Counted from the stretch's first letter, positions 38,461 to 51,233 are shown. The stretch: DNA of 64,000 nucleotides from Ficedula albicollis (GCF_000247815.1 NC_021671.1:22911874-22975873); one strand, 5' to 3'. Program-made: numbers and translations. Notes: generated by a model not told the origin, from the letters alone.

Positions 38461-40566
38461 AAATGAAAATGTCCAGTGGTTGTTCAGATTTACTTTGAAA
38501 AGTTACAAGGATTTTCAGCTGAGCACTAAAGGTAAAATATTAACAGCATTTTGAAGCTTGTGTTTTGAAAGCACATTGTGTATTAATATTTAATTTCTAA
38601 TATAACAAGTTCTATGATCTGTATTTATATAAAGCAGTAAGAGGTTACAGTATAATAAAGAACTATGATATGTTTTTAATAAAGACTATTTTTACACATG
38701 AAGTTGTGGATACACTAAAGGGATCACAATGCACATATATTTTTATGCCTTCAAAAGATGGACAGTGTTTTGTTTAAAAGAACATATATGTGGACCTGAA
38801 TTCCTGAAAATGTGTTCATATATTTCTGAGCTTATATTTCACCACAATAATTTGCACCAAAAAGTAAAGAGAAAAATACATCTTTTATTCTCAGGGAAGA
38901 AAAAGTCAATAAACAGAATAAAGGGCGGTTCAATGGGCAACAAAATTGTTTCTGATATTAATTTAATTATTACATCACTGAATGTTTCAATTGCCTTGAA
39001 CAGAATTTTTCCCTTGCCTTCTATGTTCCTTATATTTACTAATGAAATATAGGGAATACCAATTGCATGAGCTAAACTATTTATCAAATTCCATTTATTA
39101 CATAAATATTTGTTTGTCTTTGTTATTTTAATGTTAATTTCCTTAACCAAGTTAACTCTATGATATCAAAGCATCTTAAGGATCAGAAAGGATAGATTTA
39201 GATAATTGTTTTCTGTTTGGAAAATTGCCAGAGGAAATCTCTAGATAATTTACAAGTAGCAGAGAGAGCTGATGAGCTTCTGAGCCTTTTTCTGGGTCTG
39301 CATTCACAAACATCTAGAAAAGCTGCAATTTTTTTTCCCGCAGTGTCAGCCAAAGAAAATGTCATGATAAATTAAAGTGACTGAAGTACAACTGACACGT
39401 GAGAAGATTCCAGGTCTAGCTAAAATCTGATCTGTCTCTTCTTCCATCTATAGCAAAAGGAAAAGGTTGGATGATGAAATTTCATTCTTTCTTCTTCACC
39501 TACAGTGGAGATGAGATCATCTGTAGTGGATGATTCACCTCCCAGCTTCAAAAATTCTAAATCTTAAGAGCTTTTTTTTTAATATCCGAGTGATCCGATC
39601 AGGAAATCACCTATCTAGAGGCCATCCTGACACCATTCTGAAGTGAATCCTGTTCTGAGTGGCCACGAAAAAAAGGACACTGGCTGACCTTATTTTTTGT
39701 CAGCTGAAATTTGGGCACGTTGATCTTGCTGAACTACAGAGAGCACCTTGCCCTTCTGGGTCACTGTCATCATCATGAAACTCAAACATGATGTAGGCTG
39801 GGTTGGAACACATAACAAGGGTCAGTCTTATGCCCTGAAACCAGAAAAAACCCCCTCAGAATGTAGTTAATACTACTTTTTTTTTTGTGACAAGTAAGAG
39901 CAATTTCACAAGCTATAGTATTCTCTGTGTGTTTCTAAGCTATCTGTCATTATATATCTACAAAGAATTCCTTGAAAATGAACTCTACAATAAGTGTGTA
40001 TGAAGTTTCAATGTATCATTTTTTGTCTGTAGGGTATGGTTTGCTGGATTTTTGTTGGCTTTTCTAGCAGGGATTTTAGAAATGATTCAGAGATTACAAA
40101 GCAACATAAAGACCAGCTTTGAAAGATAGGATATACTGCTCGCTATGGTTTGTCTGAACTAATCTCTAATGGCTCTTTGGGAAAAAAAAACATCAACGGA
40201 AGCTTATATTCCATTGCATATATTAGCTATGACTACTTATTAATCTTAGAACCTTTTCTAATTAACAGAGTAAATTCTAAAATGAATACAAATTGAATGT
40301 ATCCAAGGGTAAAATATATTCAGCTATGGAATGTGCCCTTACATTTGATGAAATATCTGTGAAGTAACTGGTGTACCACAGAAATAATCTATTCCATTTC
40401 TTTTTCATTCACTTTTTAGTCAAGAAGAAAAGAAGTGCCAGCAGCTGGCACTTTGCAAGTAGCAATCTTATATATCATCATAGGCACGGACAGGAAAAAT
40501 GCATTGTTGCTGCTGCTGTTGCTATTGCAGCTGTTGCTATTTACTATGTGCTACAGTTTTTTCTTC
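38461..40566. other. AT-rich DNA, nothing recognised
   Basis: Overlapping opposite-strand frames of about 105 codons (38729-39052 +, 38839-39150 -) lie in very AT-rich DNA and resemble nothing known. A GCTGCTGCTGTTGC-like short stretch near 40508 is too short to call a microsatellite. Confidence 0.5.
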
Positions 40567-40926
40567 CAACTATGTGACTGATAAAAAGTAGACGACAAAT
40601 CTGAAGGGCAATTTTAACATCCTAAAGTCATAAGATGCAATGTACAAATTGATCCATAGGATGAAAGATGCTTATGAAAAACATGCTGCATATAAATTGA
40701 CACTGTAGGGAAATTCTGCTGTGCATGTTTCAACCAACAATTTGTTCAACTATGTGACTGATAAAAAGTAGACGACAAATCTGAAGGGCAATTTTAACAT
40801 CCTAAAGTCATAAGATGCAATGTACAAATTGATCCATAGGATGAAAGATGCTTATGAAAAACATGCTGCATATAAATTGACACTGTAGGGAAATTCTGCT
40901 GTGCATGTTTCAACCAACCATTTGTT
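40567..40926. repeat. 180-bp tandem duplication, two copies
   Basis: Copies at 40567-40746 and 40747-40926, starting CAACTATGTGACTGATAAAA and apparently differing only near the end (ACAATTTGTT versus ACCATTTGTT). Confidence 0.93.
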
Positions 40927-41078
40927 CCATAAAATAACACATAAAATGTGTTCCAGCACAGACAAAAGTGCATGCAGGAACCATTATCATAAAAAGAGGT
41001 ATCCATAAAATAACACATAAAATGTGTTCCAGCAGAGACAAAAGTGCATGCAGGAACGATTATCATAAAAAGAGGTAC
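40927..41078. repeat. 76-bp tandem duplication, two copies
   Basis: Copies at 40927-41002 and 41003-41078, starting CCATAAAATAACACATAAAA. The first copy begins at the base after the preceding 180-bp duplication ends. Confidence 0.92.
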
Positions 41079-41767
41079 AAATGCCTACACAGATTAGGAC
41101 ATGGTAAATGAAGAAAAAACACCTACAGTTATTTCCTAGCAAGAATCAAACTTGTATAGTTGCATAAACAAGAAGCAAAAACTATGAAGAGATTGAATCT
41201 AGTTGCAGGAAAAGTTTAACAGTGTTGGAATTCAAGGAAGGGAAACACTTTATGTGCAGTCCTTTAGAAGAACCTGACTCTCTCTCATTCCAGTGTCTAC
41301 AGGAATTAAAAAGCTTCATTAAATATCCAGCTGTAATGATGTTTTCTTAGCCAGGAACCAAACAGAAGTGCTAGAGTAGAGGTGATACCTTACTTCAGCT
41401 GGAACCTATTTCAGCACTCTCTGCTCTGGAATATAAGTATATATTATTTTTCATTTGTGAGAAAACAGCTCAAATTCGAGGACACATCTGCAGAACTAGA
41501 ATTACTATTTTACTGCAATAATTACTTAGAGAAAACAGGAATCATGAAACATATAAGATTAAAAATCAGAACAATTTTTTATTTATACTTCCCATAAGAA
41601 AAACTCTAAAATATCCACTTAAGACAATTGTATCAATTCCACAGTATACCAAATAAGATAGGTAGCAAGAGGGATAAATCTGGGATTAATAATAATGAGT
41701 ATGTATTTGTCTTTTAAATGTACATTTTTTGTGTAAAGAATATATGTGCAAGGCATACAGGATTCTT
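41079..41767. other. AT-rich DNA, nothing recognised
   Basis: No repeat identified. The open frame at 41382-41597 (71 codons) has no recognisable domain. Confidence 0.5.
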
Positions 41768-42049
41768 TCAGTGATACCAAGCGACAGAGCTAGAGGCAGA
41801 AGGCACAAAGTGAAACACAGGAGGTTCCCTCTGAGCAACAGGAAACACTTTTTTTTCCCTGTGAGTATGACTGAGCACTGGCACAGATTGCCTGGGGAGA
41901 TTATGGACTCTCCATCCTTGGAGATATTCAAATACCACAGTACCTGGTTCTCAGCAACTGGCTCTAGGTGGCATGGCTTGATCAGGAAGTTGGGCCAGAA
42001 GAACTCTGGAGGTCCCTTCCTACCTCAACTGTTCTGTGATTCTGTGATG
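41768..42049 (+). mobile_element. CR1 LINE 3'-end fragment
   Basis: Sense CR1 3' end of the lineage with GGCACAAAGTGAAACACAGG, GAGCACTGGCACAGATTGCC and GGAGGTCCCTTCCTACCTCA, ending TTCTGTGATTCTGTGATGG. Truncated to about 280 bp. A 113-codon frame running through it (41729-42070) is a repeat-derived shadow. Confidence 0.92.
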
Positions 42050-43164
42050 GCATCATTAAATCATATATGATTAAAAAAAAATCTATGACTTAATGAAGTT
42101 GTCTAATTAGGAAAAGTAACTTCTAAAGTAATACCATAAAGCAAAATTATGACTCCTTTGCAGTTGAGTAAGTTTAGCCCAAAGATATTTTATAGGTGTT
42201 AATCTGTGTGACTGAACATAGTCATTAAATATGTTGAGTCTCTTTCACTCACATCCCCAAAGCCATTTAGATGTTAAAGTTCCATGGACTGAAATTGATC
42301 AAATTATGATTAAATTGAAATTAACTGACTTCTAAGTGCCTTAAACTCTCTAAGGTATTTGGTCCTCCCTCTCTCTTCAATGGAAAAACATGTCAAACAG
42401 GAGACTTCCACCACTACATAGTTTCCTTGGTAAAGCTCTTAGGCTGTATGACTGACATTGTGCTCTGTAAAATTATCAAAATTAAAACAGATTTTTCATA
42501 GAGGTTTTTATTCTTACTACCACTCCAAAATGTATACAGATATTACTGAAAGAATATCTCAAATTGAAATATCTCAAATATAACTCAAAATTGAAGTGCT
42601 GCAGTCAATGTATATACATGTATTTACATTTCTATTTTCCTTCAAATAAGGTAACTCCATTATAACTTTCTATGAGTGCTGTAAACACAAAACTGGAGTT
42701 GCTAGACCAGAAAACATATTATATTAGCTCAGAAACCAAGGAAGATTAGTGAGAGTAAAGAGCTAAAAATGTAAAACAAACTATTGATTTTTTTACTGCA
42801 TCTGTCTCCAAAAGGCCACAGGATTCTGGGACACTTTCAGTGTCTTGTCAAGATTATATGGTAGGGGCTATTGTGTTACCATGACTCCATCCCGACCAAT
42901 ATTAATAACTATTGAAAAATTCATAAAAAATATTTAATCAGTGCTTTTAAAGTAATTTCCACACATTTGCAGTCAATATTCATTCATCAAAAGCTTTTCT
43001 TCTGAAGCTTTCCTTGAGTTTTTATTGCAAGTTAGCATACTGCACCTCATCACCCAGTTTGGAAACATGGAATATATCTGCCATAATTAGAGGAATTTCC
43101 TCACATCAAAGTTATTTGAGTTATGTATATCTATTACAGGATTTAGTGTTAATTTGCTATGTGA
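42050..43164. other. AT-rich DNA, nothing recognised
   Basis: Unique-looking sequence between a CR1 tail and solo LTR 2. A short ATATCTCAAAT motif recurs around 42555-42585. Confidence 0.5.
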
Positions 43165-43169
43165 AGTAA
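43165..43169. repeat. Left target-site duplication of solo LTR 2
   Basis: AGTAA directly before TGTGCTGGTT, repeated at 44922-44926. Confidence 0.78.
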
Positions 43170-43405
43170 TGTGCTGGTTCCACATGGAAGGGTGGGGGGT
43201 GGTGTCGACAGACAGAGGGTCTGTCCCCGCTCTGGGAGCTTCCCCTGTGGGATGCGGGGACCGGTCAGCGGCTGATCTGGTGGTTGGCATCCTAGGGGGC
43301 CAAGGAGAGAGTTGTTTCGTTTTCATAAATCACGTTGGTGGGGGACGGGCCGCTCTCTTTCGGCTTCTGGCCTCCCTGGAGGTGCGGTGGCCTCTGGCCT
43401 TTTTT

Positions 43406-43466
43406 NNNNNNNNNNNNNNNNNNNNNNNNNNNNNNNNNNNNNNNNNNNNNNNNNNNNNNNNNNNNN
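43406..43466. other. Assembly gap (61 N)
   Basis: Run of N directly before the 49-bp array. The true number of repeat units and the start of the array are therefore unknown. Confidence 0.98.
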
Positions 43467-43892
43467 TCTCGGCTCTGGGCTCGGCCTCAGGCCCGGCACC
43501 AGTCCCTGCCCCCCGGCTCGGCTCTGGGCTCGGCCTCAGGCCCGGCACCAGTCCCTGCCCCCCGGCTCGGCTCTGGGCTCGGCCTCAGGCCCGGCACCAG
43601 TCCCTGCCCCCCGGCTCGGCTCTGGGCTCGGCCTCAGGCCCGGCACCAGTCCCTGCCCCCCGGCTCGGCTCTGGGCTCGGCCTCAGGCCCGGCACCAGTC
43701 CCTGCCCCCCGGCTCGGCTCTGGGCTCGGCCTCAGGCCCGGCACCAGTCCCTGCCCCCCGGCTCGGCTCTGGGCTCGGCCTCAGGCCCGGCACCAGTCCC
43801 TGCCCCCCGGCTCGGCTCTGGGCTCGGCCTCAGGCCCGGCACCAGTCCCGGCCCCCCGGCTTGGCTCTGGGCTCGGCCTCAGGCCCGGCACC
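43467..43892. repeat. 49-bp GC-rich minisatellite inside LTR 2
   Basis: Unit starts at 43471, 43520, 43569, 43618, 43667, 43716, 43765, 43814 and 43863: eight full units plus a partial ninth, nearly identical until the last two. Each unit contains GGCTCTGGGCTCGGCC, GCCCGGCACCAGTCCC and a C6 run, with four CpGs per unit. The unit has no stop codon in any plus frame and 49 is not a multiple of three, so all three frames stay open and read the same peptide out of phase. This accounts for the 248-309-codon frames here. Confidence 0.95.
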
Positions 43893-44803
43893 CCGGCCCC
43901 AGCTCGGCGGAGCCCACCCCCGATCCCAGTCCCGGCTCGGCCTCGGCGCAGCCCAGCTGGGACCCCGGTTTCCTTCTCCACACAGCATGGCCTGGTTGGC
44001 CATGGGGGAGCCACAGAGGGCTCTCCTTTCTCCTCGCTCCCCCCCCACCACCACCGTTCTGAGAAGAGAGGCCCCAGGTGATCCATGCGGCTCAGAGTTT
44101 TTCCAGCAACGGCCTGGCCCATCTTCTTCACGTCCTGGATGCAACTTTAAATCTTTCAATGCCTGGATGAGACTCTGGATCTCCCGAGCTCCACAGAATG
44201 AGAGGAATGAAGCAGAAGTTCGACTAAAGTCAGTGAAATGAAAGCTAAATTTTCAGATGGGAAGAGATTGAAGAGTTGCCACTGTTAAGTAGCTGAAAAC
44301 CTCTTTTGTGGGCTATAAGGGGACTGTGACTACACTAAAATTCCTTTAAACTGTGAAATGCACTTGGGGAGGTTAAGTGCTTGAAAAGAAGACCTTTTTG
44401 CTTTGAGGAAATGGGGCTCTCTGTTTTGGAACTGGAAATATGGACAGAGACGTGAGAGAAAAAGAGATGAAGAGAATTTTGTTTTTTCAGCAGCCTGCCT
44501 TTAAAAGAAGTACCCCAATTGTGTAACATAACCCATAGCACAGCTCTGGAAGGACTGCAAAAATGGGAGGAGAGTCATAATCTGCAATATTTTCCCAGGC
44601 GGAAGTAGATTGTGAAGGTGAAGACACCCCCTAAGCCTAAACCAAAAAAGGGACTTTTCTCTCTAGAGTGAACTGAAATGATTATTTTAGTAAATAACTG
44701 ACTGAAATGTTTCCTGTATGTTGTTGTTAAGAAATGTGGAATGAAGGAAGGGGGAGGAGGGAATAATCTAGAAATCTTATTCTGAATTCTTTTTTGTGTT
44801 ATT

Positions 44804-44809
44804 AATAAA
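44804..44809 (+). promoter_or_regulatory. AATAAA poly(A) signal in LTR 2
   Basis: Same position relative to the LTR end as the AATAAA at 14184 in LTR 1. Confidence 0.5.
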
Positions 44810-44921
44810 TTTCTTCTTATACCCTTTTAAGTTTTAAGCCCGCCTTGTTTTTGCTCGTAAATCCTATCTCTAAAAGAAATTAAATATATTAAAATTGGCA
44901 AACCCAAGTCACACTGTGACA

Positions 44922-44926
44922 AGTAA
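44922..44926. repeat. Right target-site duplication of solo LTR 2
   Basis: AGTAA, matching 43165-43169. Confidence 0.78.
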
Positions 44927-47900
44927 GCAAGGACACAGAGGTTGGAATGGCATGGAAAAACTATCAGACCATCATAATCTGAGTCTTGTAATTTGCAATT
45001 CAAGCACAAATCAAAAATCATATTCACTGAAGATGAGTGCTCACTTGACTGAAAGAAACCCAGCAGCAATGAAAAAGAAACAACCTCCTAATACATATAT
45101 CCCCAAGAAAACTCACATTTTGTACACAGAGTAGAATGTCTTCGGGAGGGAAACTAAAATGTGTTAAATTTTATTTGCAATACTAACCCCAGATTTTTGT
45201 CCCTTTTTTAGTAACATGGTGATTGGCAGACATGAAGCCACCATAGTATGAATGCAACCATTCACTATAGCCATCACTAACTTCTGATGTCAGCCCACTT
45301 CCTTCTCAGCTAAACCTTCTCAGCCAACACCACATGGCACCATTTTTTTTTCACTCATTCCAACAAATTCACTATTAAAAAATCATTTTTTTTTAGGTGG
45401 AGATCCTTAGAAGGGTTTCTTATATAAAAAAAAAGGATTTTGAAGTGAGAAGAAACATGGCAATGCAGGAAAATCATGTCTCTGCACTGAATTCTGGTTA
45501 GCTCCAGAGGCCATAGGATCCATTGGAAATCTGAACTGCAACATCACAGGCTACTCCTCCTGTTCAGCAAACAGATGACACAGGTGTTTAAATTGGATAA
45601 AAGTATTGGAAGCACTAACAATATCCAAGCATTCTGTTTCAGCACATTCTCCCATCTGCAGTCTGCCATCCATTTCTAGGCTACCATTCAAGAGTCTGGA
45701 TTTTTAAACTCTTCTCATTTTGCTCTGATTTTATATGAAAACTAGCTCCAGTAGCTGTTGTGCACTCAGTTGTTTAGTTAGGGCAGTGACAAACCATGCA
45801 ACTGAAAGATAAAGCTCCATGCCTCCATCTATTTGGAAGTTTCTTAATATTCTGTACGTTTAATCCTCTTTACTTGCTGCTTCCTCAATTTGTCATACAA
45901 ATGCATCCTTCCTACTGAGATCAAACTTAAAATAAAATTTGCATTTCATGGGTAATGGCCTCCTCTCAGACACTTGGGAAATGATTCTGCTCTGTCTCGC
46001 ATCTTTTATCAGAAAATCCAGTTTTCCTCTATGCTAGGGTTAGCATAAGTGCAATTATGACTTTCACAAAAGTCATCTCAGTGCAATAGTTCACCCCACT
46101 GAAATAAGAAACAATTAGTAATTAAAGTTCCCATTCACACAGATTATATACCACCTTGTCTTTTTGAAGAAAGGAGAGTTAAACACAAGCCTGAACTGCT
46201 GTACAGGTCTCCTGTACAGGACCTGGGTTGCTCCCTTACTATCTGAATTAATTTTCTTCTTTTGGGATGAAACTAAAGTTGGCATTTTAAACTCTTATGT
46301 TTCAGAAAGCATTTTGGAAGGTCTTCCTTAGCAAGCAGTTTTTCTTCATTCCCTCCTGGTTATATTTAAGCCAATTCCTACTCCTGTCCTCATTTTCAGG
46401 TTTCTTTCATACTTTGATTAACTTGATTGATATCCCTTCAAACATACTATCAAAGTTTTACAAAGCAATACAAACATCCGCTAGAATATATGCCAGGTCA
46501 GTTTAGTATAACATGGCACTTAAAAGCTTCCAATTCTCAGGGTGTGACTACAAGAAATAACACCATTTGGCTATCTCCTGCTGACCTGTTTGCTCCTTGT
46601 GATGGGAAAACGCCAACCTCCTCTACTTTAAAACTCTGCCAGTGAGAAACATTTTGGTCTCTCTCCAGTCTGTAGGCGACACACACACAGTCAATGAAAG
46701 GCCTGTTGCAAAGTATTCCTCCTCCACGGTGGAGGTGGCAGACAGGCATGGACATGGGAGAGGGTCAGAGGTATCAGTGATACCTTTCACAAACAGTTGG
46801 TAGGGCAAACCAGAAAAATCCCATCACCTCACAGCTACCTTCTCCTTCCCCTTCCTCCCTCCCATCCCTCTGCTCTGACACAAGGAGTCTCTCTTGAAAC
46901 ATGTGAGGGATGGGTAAAACAGAGAAACTTTGTGAAGGGGAAGAGCCAGGAGATTTCCTGGAGCTGCCTACTTCAGTATAAGGGTGACAGAGAGAGCAAA
47001 GCCCCCAACCCTTGCCCCTAAATACTGCTCTGCTGGGGAATGTGTCCAGAAGTGATCTGCTCCTGAGGAGTAAAGAAAAGAATCACAGGGGAAGGGTGTG
47101 ATAGTTTGAAGGTCTAGAAATCACAAGACTGAAGACTGAAGGCTGGAGTCTGAAGACTGAAGACTTTTGGGCTGAAAAAGCAGCCTTGCCTCCAGTTACT
47201 GATTACCAAAGTGACGGAGCTGGCAATTCCAGCTTTCCCAGGTAGAACAGGGCTGGCAGGTTATTCTATTAAAAAAACAAAAACAAACTAAGACAAACAA
47301 ACCAAGCAAGAAAAATAATCAACAAAAAACCCAAGCCCTAATCTACAACTTTATCTTATTTATCTGTTTTGTTAAGGCTTTATGGCTGTGTTGAAAAAGG
47401 ATCTCTCCTTTTGGGGAAACCCTGGCACTGGGGTTGACAGTTCCAGAGTTCCTACTGCTGCATTTATAAAGGCATCCTGTGCATCATGTTGGAACTAAAG
47501 GGGAAAAAAAAATAGCATGTCATGATGACTTGATTGATGGCAAACAAGCTTCTAGTGAGGAGGCAGGAGAATCAGAGCTCTTGCAACACAACTCAGAAGA
47601 TTAATGCTAACTATATTAGTATTGATGTGGGCAGTAGATTACACTTAATAAACTGTTTTAAACAGTATCAACAGCCAAAAAAATGTGGATGCAAGGAACT
47701 CAGACAGACTGATAAACAATGGAATTTCAGATGTTCTTTAAAAGATCACATGTATCATAGTAAAGCAGAATAGTTACAGTTTAATTTGGAAATTAATCTC
47801 CATTGTTTTAGTGTTATTCAGTATTATTTCAGTACTATCTTGCTTTTCAAGGCAAGGATAAAACCACCAGAAACACAGGGAAACACCAGAGTCTCTTCTT

Positions 47901-48162
47901 TCTCATCATTAGGAATCAGTACTCTATCTGATGAACTCCTGCAGCATGAAGAATACAGTTGCTCCCTATCTTGGACCTTTTATGTGAGAGGCCTTTGCAC
48001 ACCCTATAAATTCAAGGATATGAATGTGGTAAAAGTACTACATATGATAGAGACTAATTTCTCAGCCACATGGTTTTTCTCTGTTTTTGCAATCTGGTTC
48101 AAGAATCTGTGTTATCTAACACTGAGCTGAATGGGAGCTATCTGTGCTCTGGCAGTAACAGA
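44927..48162. other. 3.2-kb unique DNA, nothing recognised
   Basis: Contains a short GAAGACT-type repeat patch (47131-47167), an A/C-rich stretch (47270-47330) and a 7-bp-arm inverted repeat CCTCCAC-G-GTGGAGG (46721-46735). A 114-codon frame (47786-48130, +) has no recognisable domain. Confidence 0.5.
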
Positions 48163-48257
48163 GCACCCAGCTGAAACACTGCCTGGAACAATAACGAGTC
48201 TTGAACTCTCGCACCCAGCTGAAACACTGCCTGGAACAATAATGAGTCTTGAACACT
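48163..48257. repeat. 48-bp tandem duplication, two copies
   Basis: Copies at 48163-48210 and 48211-48257, starting GCACCCAGCTGAAACACTGC, with about one substitution (AACGAG versus AATGAG). Confidence 0.9.
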
Positions 48258-50817
48258 GAAATAATGCATGCTCCAAAGCCTTTTAAAAAAGAACAGACTA
48301 CACAGTGGCAGAGGGCAGGGGATACTCACAGAGCATTAATAAATATCACAAAAGAAGTCACTCTTTAGTTTAGACAAAATTTTGTATTCTTTGGGAAAGA
48401 AAAATCTAAACTGGCTGAAAAATGTCTTTTTAAGCAATGTTGAACTACAGCAGAATGTTAAATTTTATAGCAAAATGTAAGTTACCTAACTCTTAGAGTT
48501 AAGTCTCAGATAGCTGGGAGTACTTGATAATTGAAAAATGAACCCCTTCTAGTTATGAGTTGATACATGGACTCGTAACCCTGATTGTAGGAATCAGACA
48601 TAAATGCTTCCCTTTACCTTCCAATAATGCTTTCAGGGCATACACAAGACCATTAATCCACAGAAAACAAACAAATGACAACACTGACTTAGCTAAGTAA
48701 AATTGTTCATATATTTTCCATTAATGAAAGATAGTGCATTTTTATCAAAATTTAAAGTTTTTGTTTAAAAAATGTTGTTTTTCTTAAAAAAAAAAGGGAA
48801 AAAGTCAAAATTTTCATAATCTTAAAAAAAATCTGTATAAAAAGAGGAAGAACACAAAAGGAAGAAAGAAAAAGTAATAGATCGAGAAAAATAATTTTAT
48901 CAAAATTACTTAATAGTTGAAATAAAATCTAATTTAATTTATGTCACCAGGTTTTCCTCTCTAATTACACAACTGAAGTTTCCTAATAAAAACAAAATGC
49001 CCCATTTCAGATGAAAATTCTTTTTCACTACAGATAGTTCTTTGAAAATATTGTGATTGCTGGGAACTGTTTGCTACCATGCCTGCATATCACACAGGTT
49101 GAATCTAAAATAATGTGGTAAATTTTTGAAAAATAATTTAAAATGCATATTCTATAGCTAGCAATCATGACTTTTCAGGTACTACACGACATCGCAAAGC
49201 TTTCCATCACCTCCTGCAGCTCCAGTCTTTCACAGAAAAATGTTTTGCTGCTACTCTTTAAATTACCATGTTTTTCCATGAAGAAAATCTGCTTACATTA
49301 GGAATACATTAATGCACTTAGATTCCTAACACATGACATGTATTGTTATTTGATGTTGTATTTTGTTTATGATGTTCCAAAGGGCTCTTCACGTGGTGTG
49401 ACAATGGTATGCCCTTTACCATTCTTATATCTTACAGAAAGATAGGGCAATATTTTCTGAAGGGATCATAATTATTGGTGAAGATTCATTAAAATAATTT
49501 TACCCATTGAAGATGTGGCAAAGTGAAAAACATATTGCCAGTGTCACCTGTTCTGGCATATTTCAGGAAGCAATTTTACAGCTGCTGTGGAAATTAACAT
49601 AAAGGTTAACAGGGTGGGGACCATAACAATTATTTTAATGGAGTTTTAGAAATTCCAGTTACATCCTTTTCTATTTTTTTTTTCCAAAGAGTATTCTGAA
49701 GGTTTATAAAGGAAACTTAATGATGTGCATGCTTGTGCATGAAGAGACTTTGTGCATCAGTATTCCAGACCTGAAAGCACAACCAAGAAGACCTCTTTGC
49801 AAATATGTTAGCTGTTGGTGTGCCTTTAGGGCAAAACAGTTACATTATTTAATCTGGGAGCCATGGCAACACAGAGGTGCAAGATCAAGTACAGATTGAG
49901 TTCAAAGGATCAGGTTGTCAAGCAACATCTTAAATGAACTCAGGCCTGGCATGGATCTCCAGATATATCTCTGCAAGTTAAATCAAGGCTTTTTAACTGT
50001 CAGTATTATTTAATCTTACTCATACAAGGACACTGAGAAAAAGCTGAGGACAGACAATGCAGTTAAACATGTAGCAGCACACAATGGCTCCAGTACCTGG
50101 TTTCAAAGGCCTCCTAACAATAAATTAGTTTAAATAAATTAGATAATTCTTTTTACATGGAAGGCTCTAGAATCTTTCCTCCAAAATGTTTAGTGTTTAA
50201 TGACTACCACTGAATGCATTAATAATTTGTATTAATCGTTTACCCTTGAGGGATAAGAAGCCTATGTAGCCTCGGAAACCATGTAGTCCAAGTCTATTTA
50301 CAAAAACTGACATTCAGAGGACCGATCAAATTTTCAGTTTACTTTTTGGGGCTGAGATATTACTCTCTTCTCTACTTTGATGAAAGCAGTATCTTTGTTG
50401 ATACTACTGCTTTGTTTCTCTGGTGCATTTGTTATTTTGTTCTGGTGTTTTGGTCCCACCTTCAACACTTTATTTGCCTCACCATCAACATTTCAGCTGG
50501 TAGGATTTCTCCTCACTCAGCTCGTGGGCTGCCTCTCCAGCCATGCCTATACGATCCCTTCCTCTTCACATGTGTCCTTTGCTGCCTCACCTCAGCTTCC
50601 CCTCTAATGCCAGGGCAGGGAAAGACTTAAAAGTGATCAGTGTCACTACACAGCTGTAAGGTTAGCTGGACTTCCCCTGATCAAAGAATTGTTGAATAAA
50701 AGGGTGAGGCGAGGCAAGGAGAGTAGAGAAGACTTAACATGAACTTAAATTATTTAAGGGTGTTTATTAGAGGTATCCACCAGTTAAGGGAACTCAGCTG
50801 CAGATTTGCTTATTTGC
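48258..50817. other. 2.6-kb AT-rich DNA, nothing recognised
   Basis: A-rich patches near 48786-48900. Overlapping frames of 94 and 76 codons near 50346-50630 (+) are hydrophobic but resemble no family I know. Confidence 0.5.
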
Positions 50818-51233
50818 ATTGGTGTATCTTCTGAAGTAGTGATTAAAACTTTTTCCTAAACCTTATTCCCCCACTTCATTTAATTTTCACCCCGAATATC
50901 TTGTGTTAATCACTTCTTAACATTAGCAGCAGTGTTTATCTCTTCTTTAGAAAATTCTTCTTCTCTTTGATGATAAAAATGAGCAAAATTGCAACGGAAT
51001 AAAGAGTACATAAACTTGATGCACGTTACATTGGTGTATCTTCTGAAGTAGTGATTAAAACTTTTTCCTAAACCTCATTCCCCCACTTCATTGAATTTTC
51101 ACCCCGAATATCTTGTGTTAATCACTTCTTAACATTAGCAGCAGTGTTTATCTCTTCTTTAGAAAATTCTTCTTCTCTTTGATGATGAAAATGAGCAAAA
51201 TTGCAATGGAATAAAGAGTACATAAACTTGATG
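50818..51233. repeat. 212-bp tandem duplication, two copies
   Basis: Copy 1 is 50818-51021 and copy 2 is 51030-51233, offset 212 bp, each starting CATTGGTGTATCTTCTGAAG or its equivalent and ending TACATAAACTTGATG. A few substitutions separate them (for example CCTTATTC versus CCTCATTC, GATAAAAA versus GATGAAAA). Confidence 0.93.

Larger units (their letters stand above)
43170..44921 (+). mobile_element. Solo LTR 2, same family as LTR 1, minisatellite-expanded
   Basis: Starts TGTGCTGGTT and ends CACTGTGACA, flanked by AGTAA (43165-43169 and 44922-44926). As in LTR 1, one extra matching A allows a 6-bp reading. The 3' half aligns closely with LTR 1 (for example GCAGCCTGCCTTTAAAAG, AGACACCCCCTAAGCCTAAA, TAAATATATTAAAATTGGCA). 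It is 1752 bp against 1156 bp because of a 49-bp GC-rich array (43467-43892) and a 61-N gap (43406-43466) where LTR 1 has a short GC-rich stretch. No internal retroviral genes are present. Independent site duplications show that the two LTRs are separate insertions, not the ends of one provirus. Confidence 0.87.

Noticed and set aside
38160..38462. A 100-residue protein with an internal repeat.
   Set aside because: The repeat is the 153-bp DNA duplication; there is no other sign of coding.
43467..43892. Regularly spaced GC-rich array resembling a CRISPR-like repeat.
   Set aside because: The whole 49-bp unit is repeated without unique spacers, in a vertebrate LTR; it is a minisatellite.
43154..44241. 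Open frames of 248-309 codons on the plus strand and 72-116 codons on the minus strand.
   Set aside because: They consist of the 49-bp minisatellite, the N gap and LTR sequence; all three plus frames are open for the same reason.
13146..44921. The two same-orientation LTRs as ends of one provirus.
   Set aside because: They are about 29 kb apart, each has its own different target-site duplication, and no retroviral gene lies between them.
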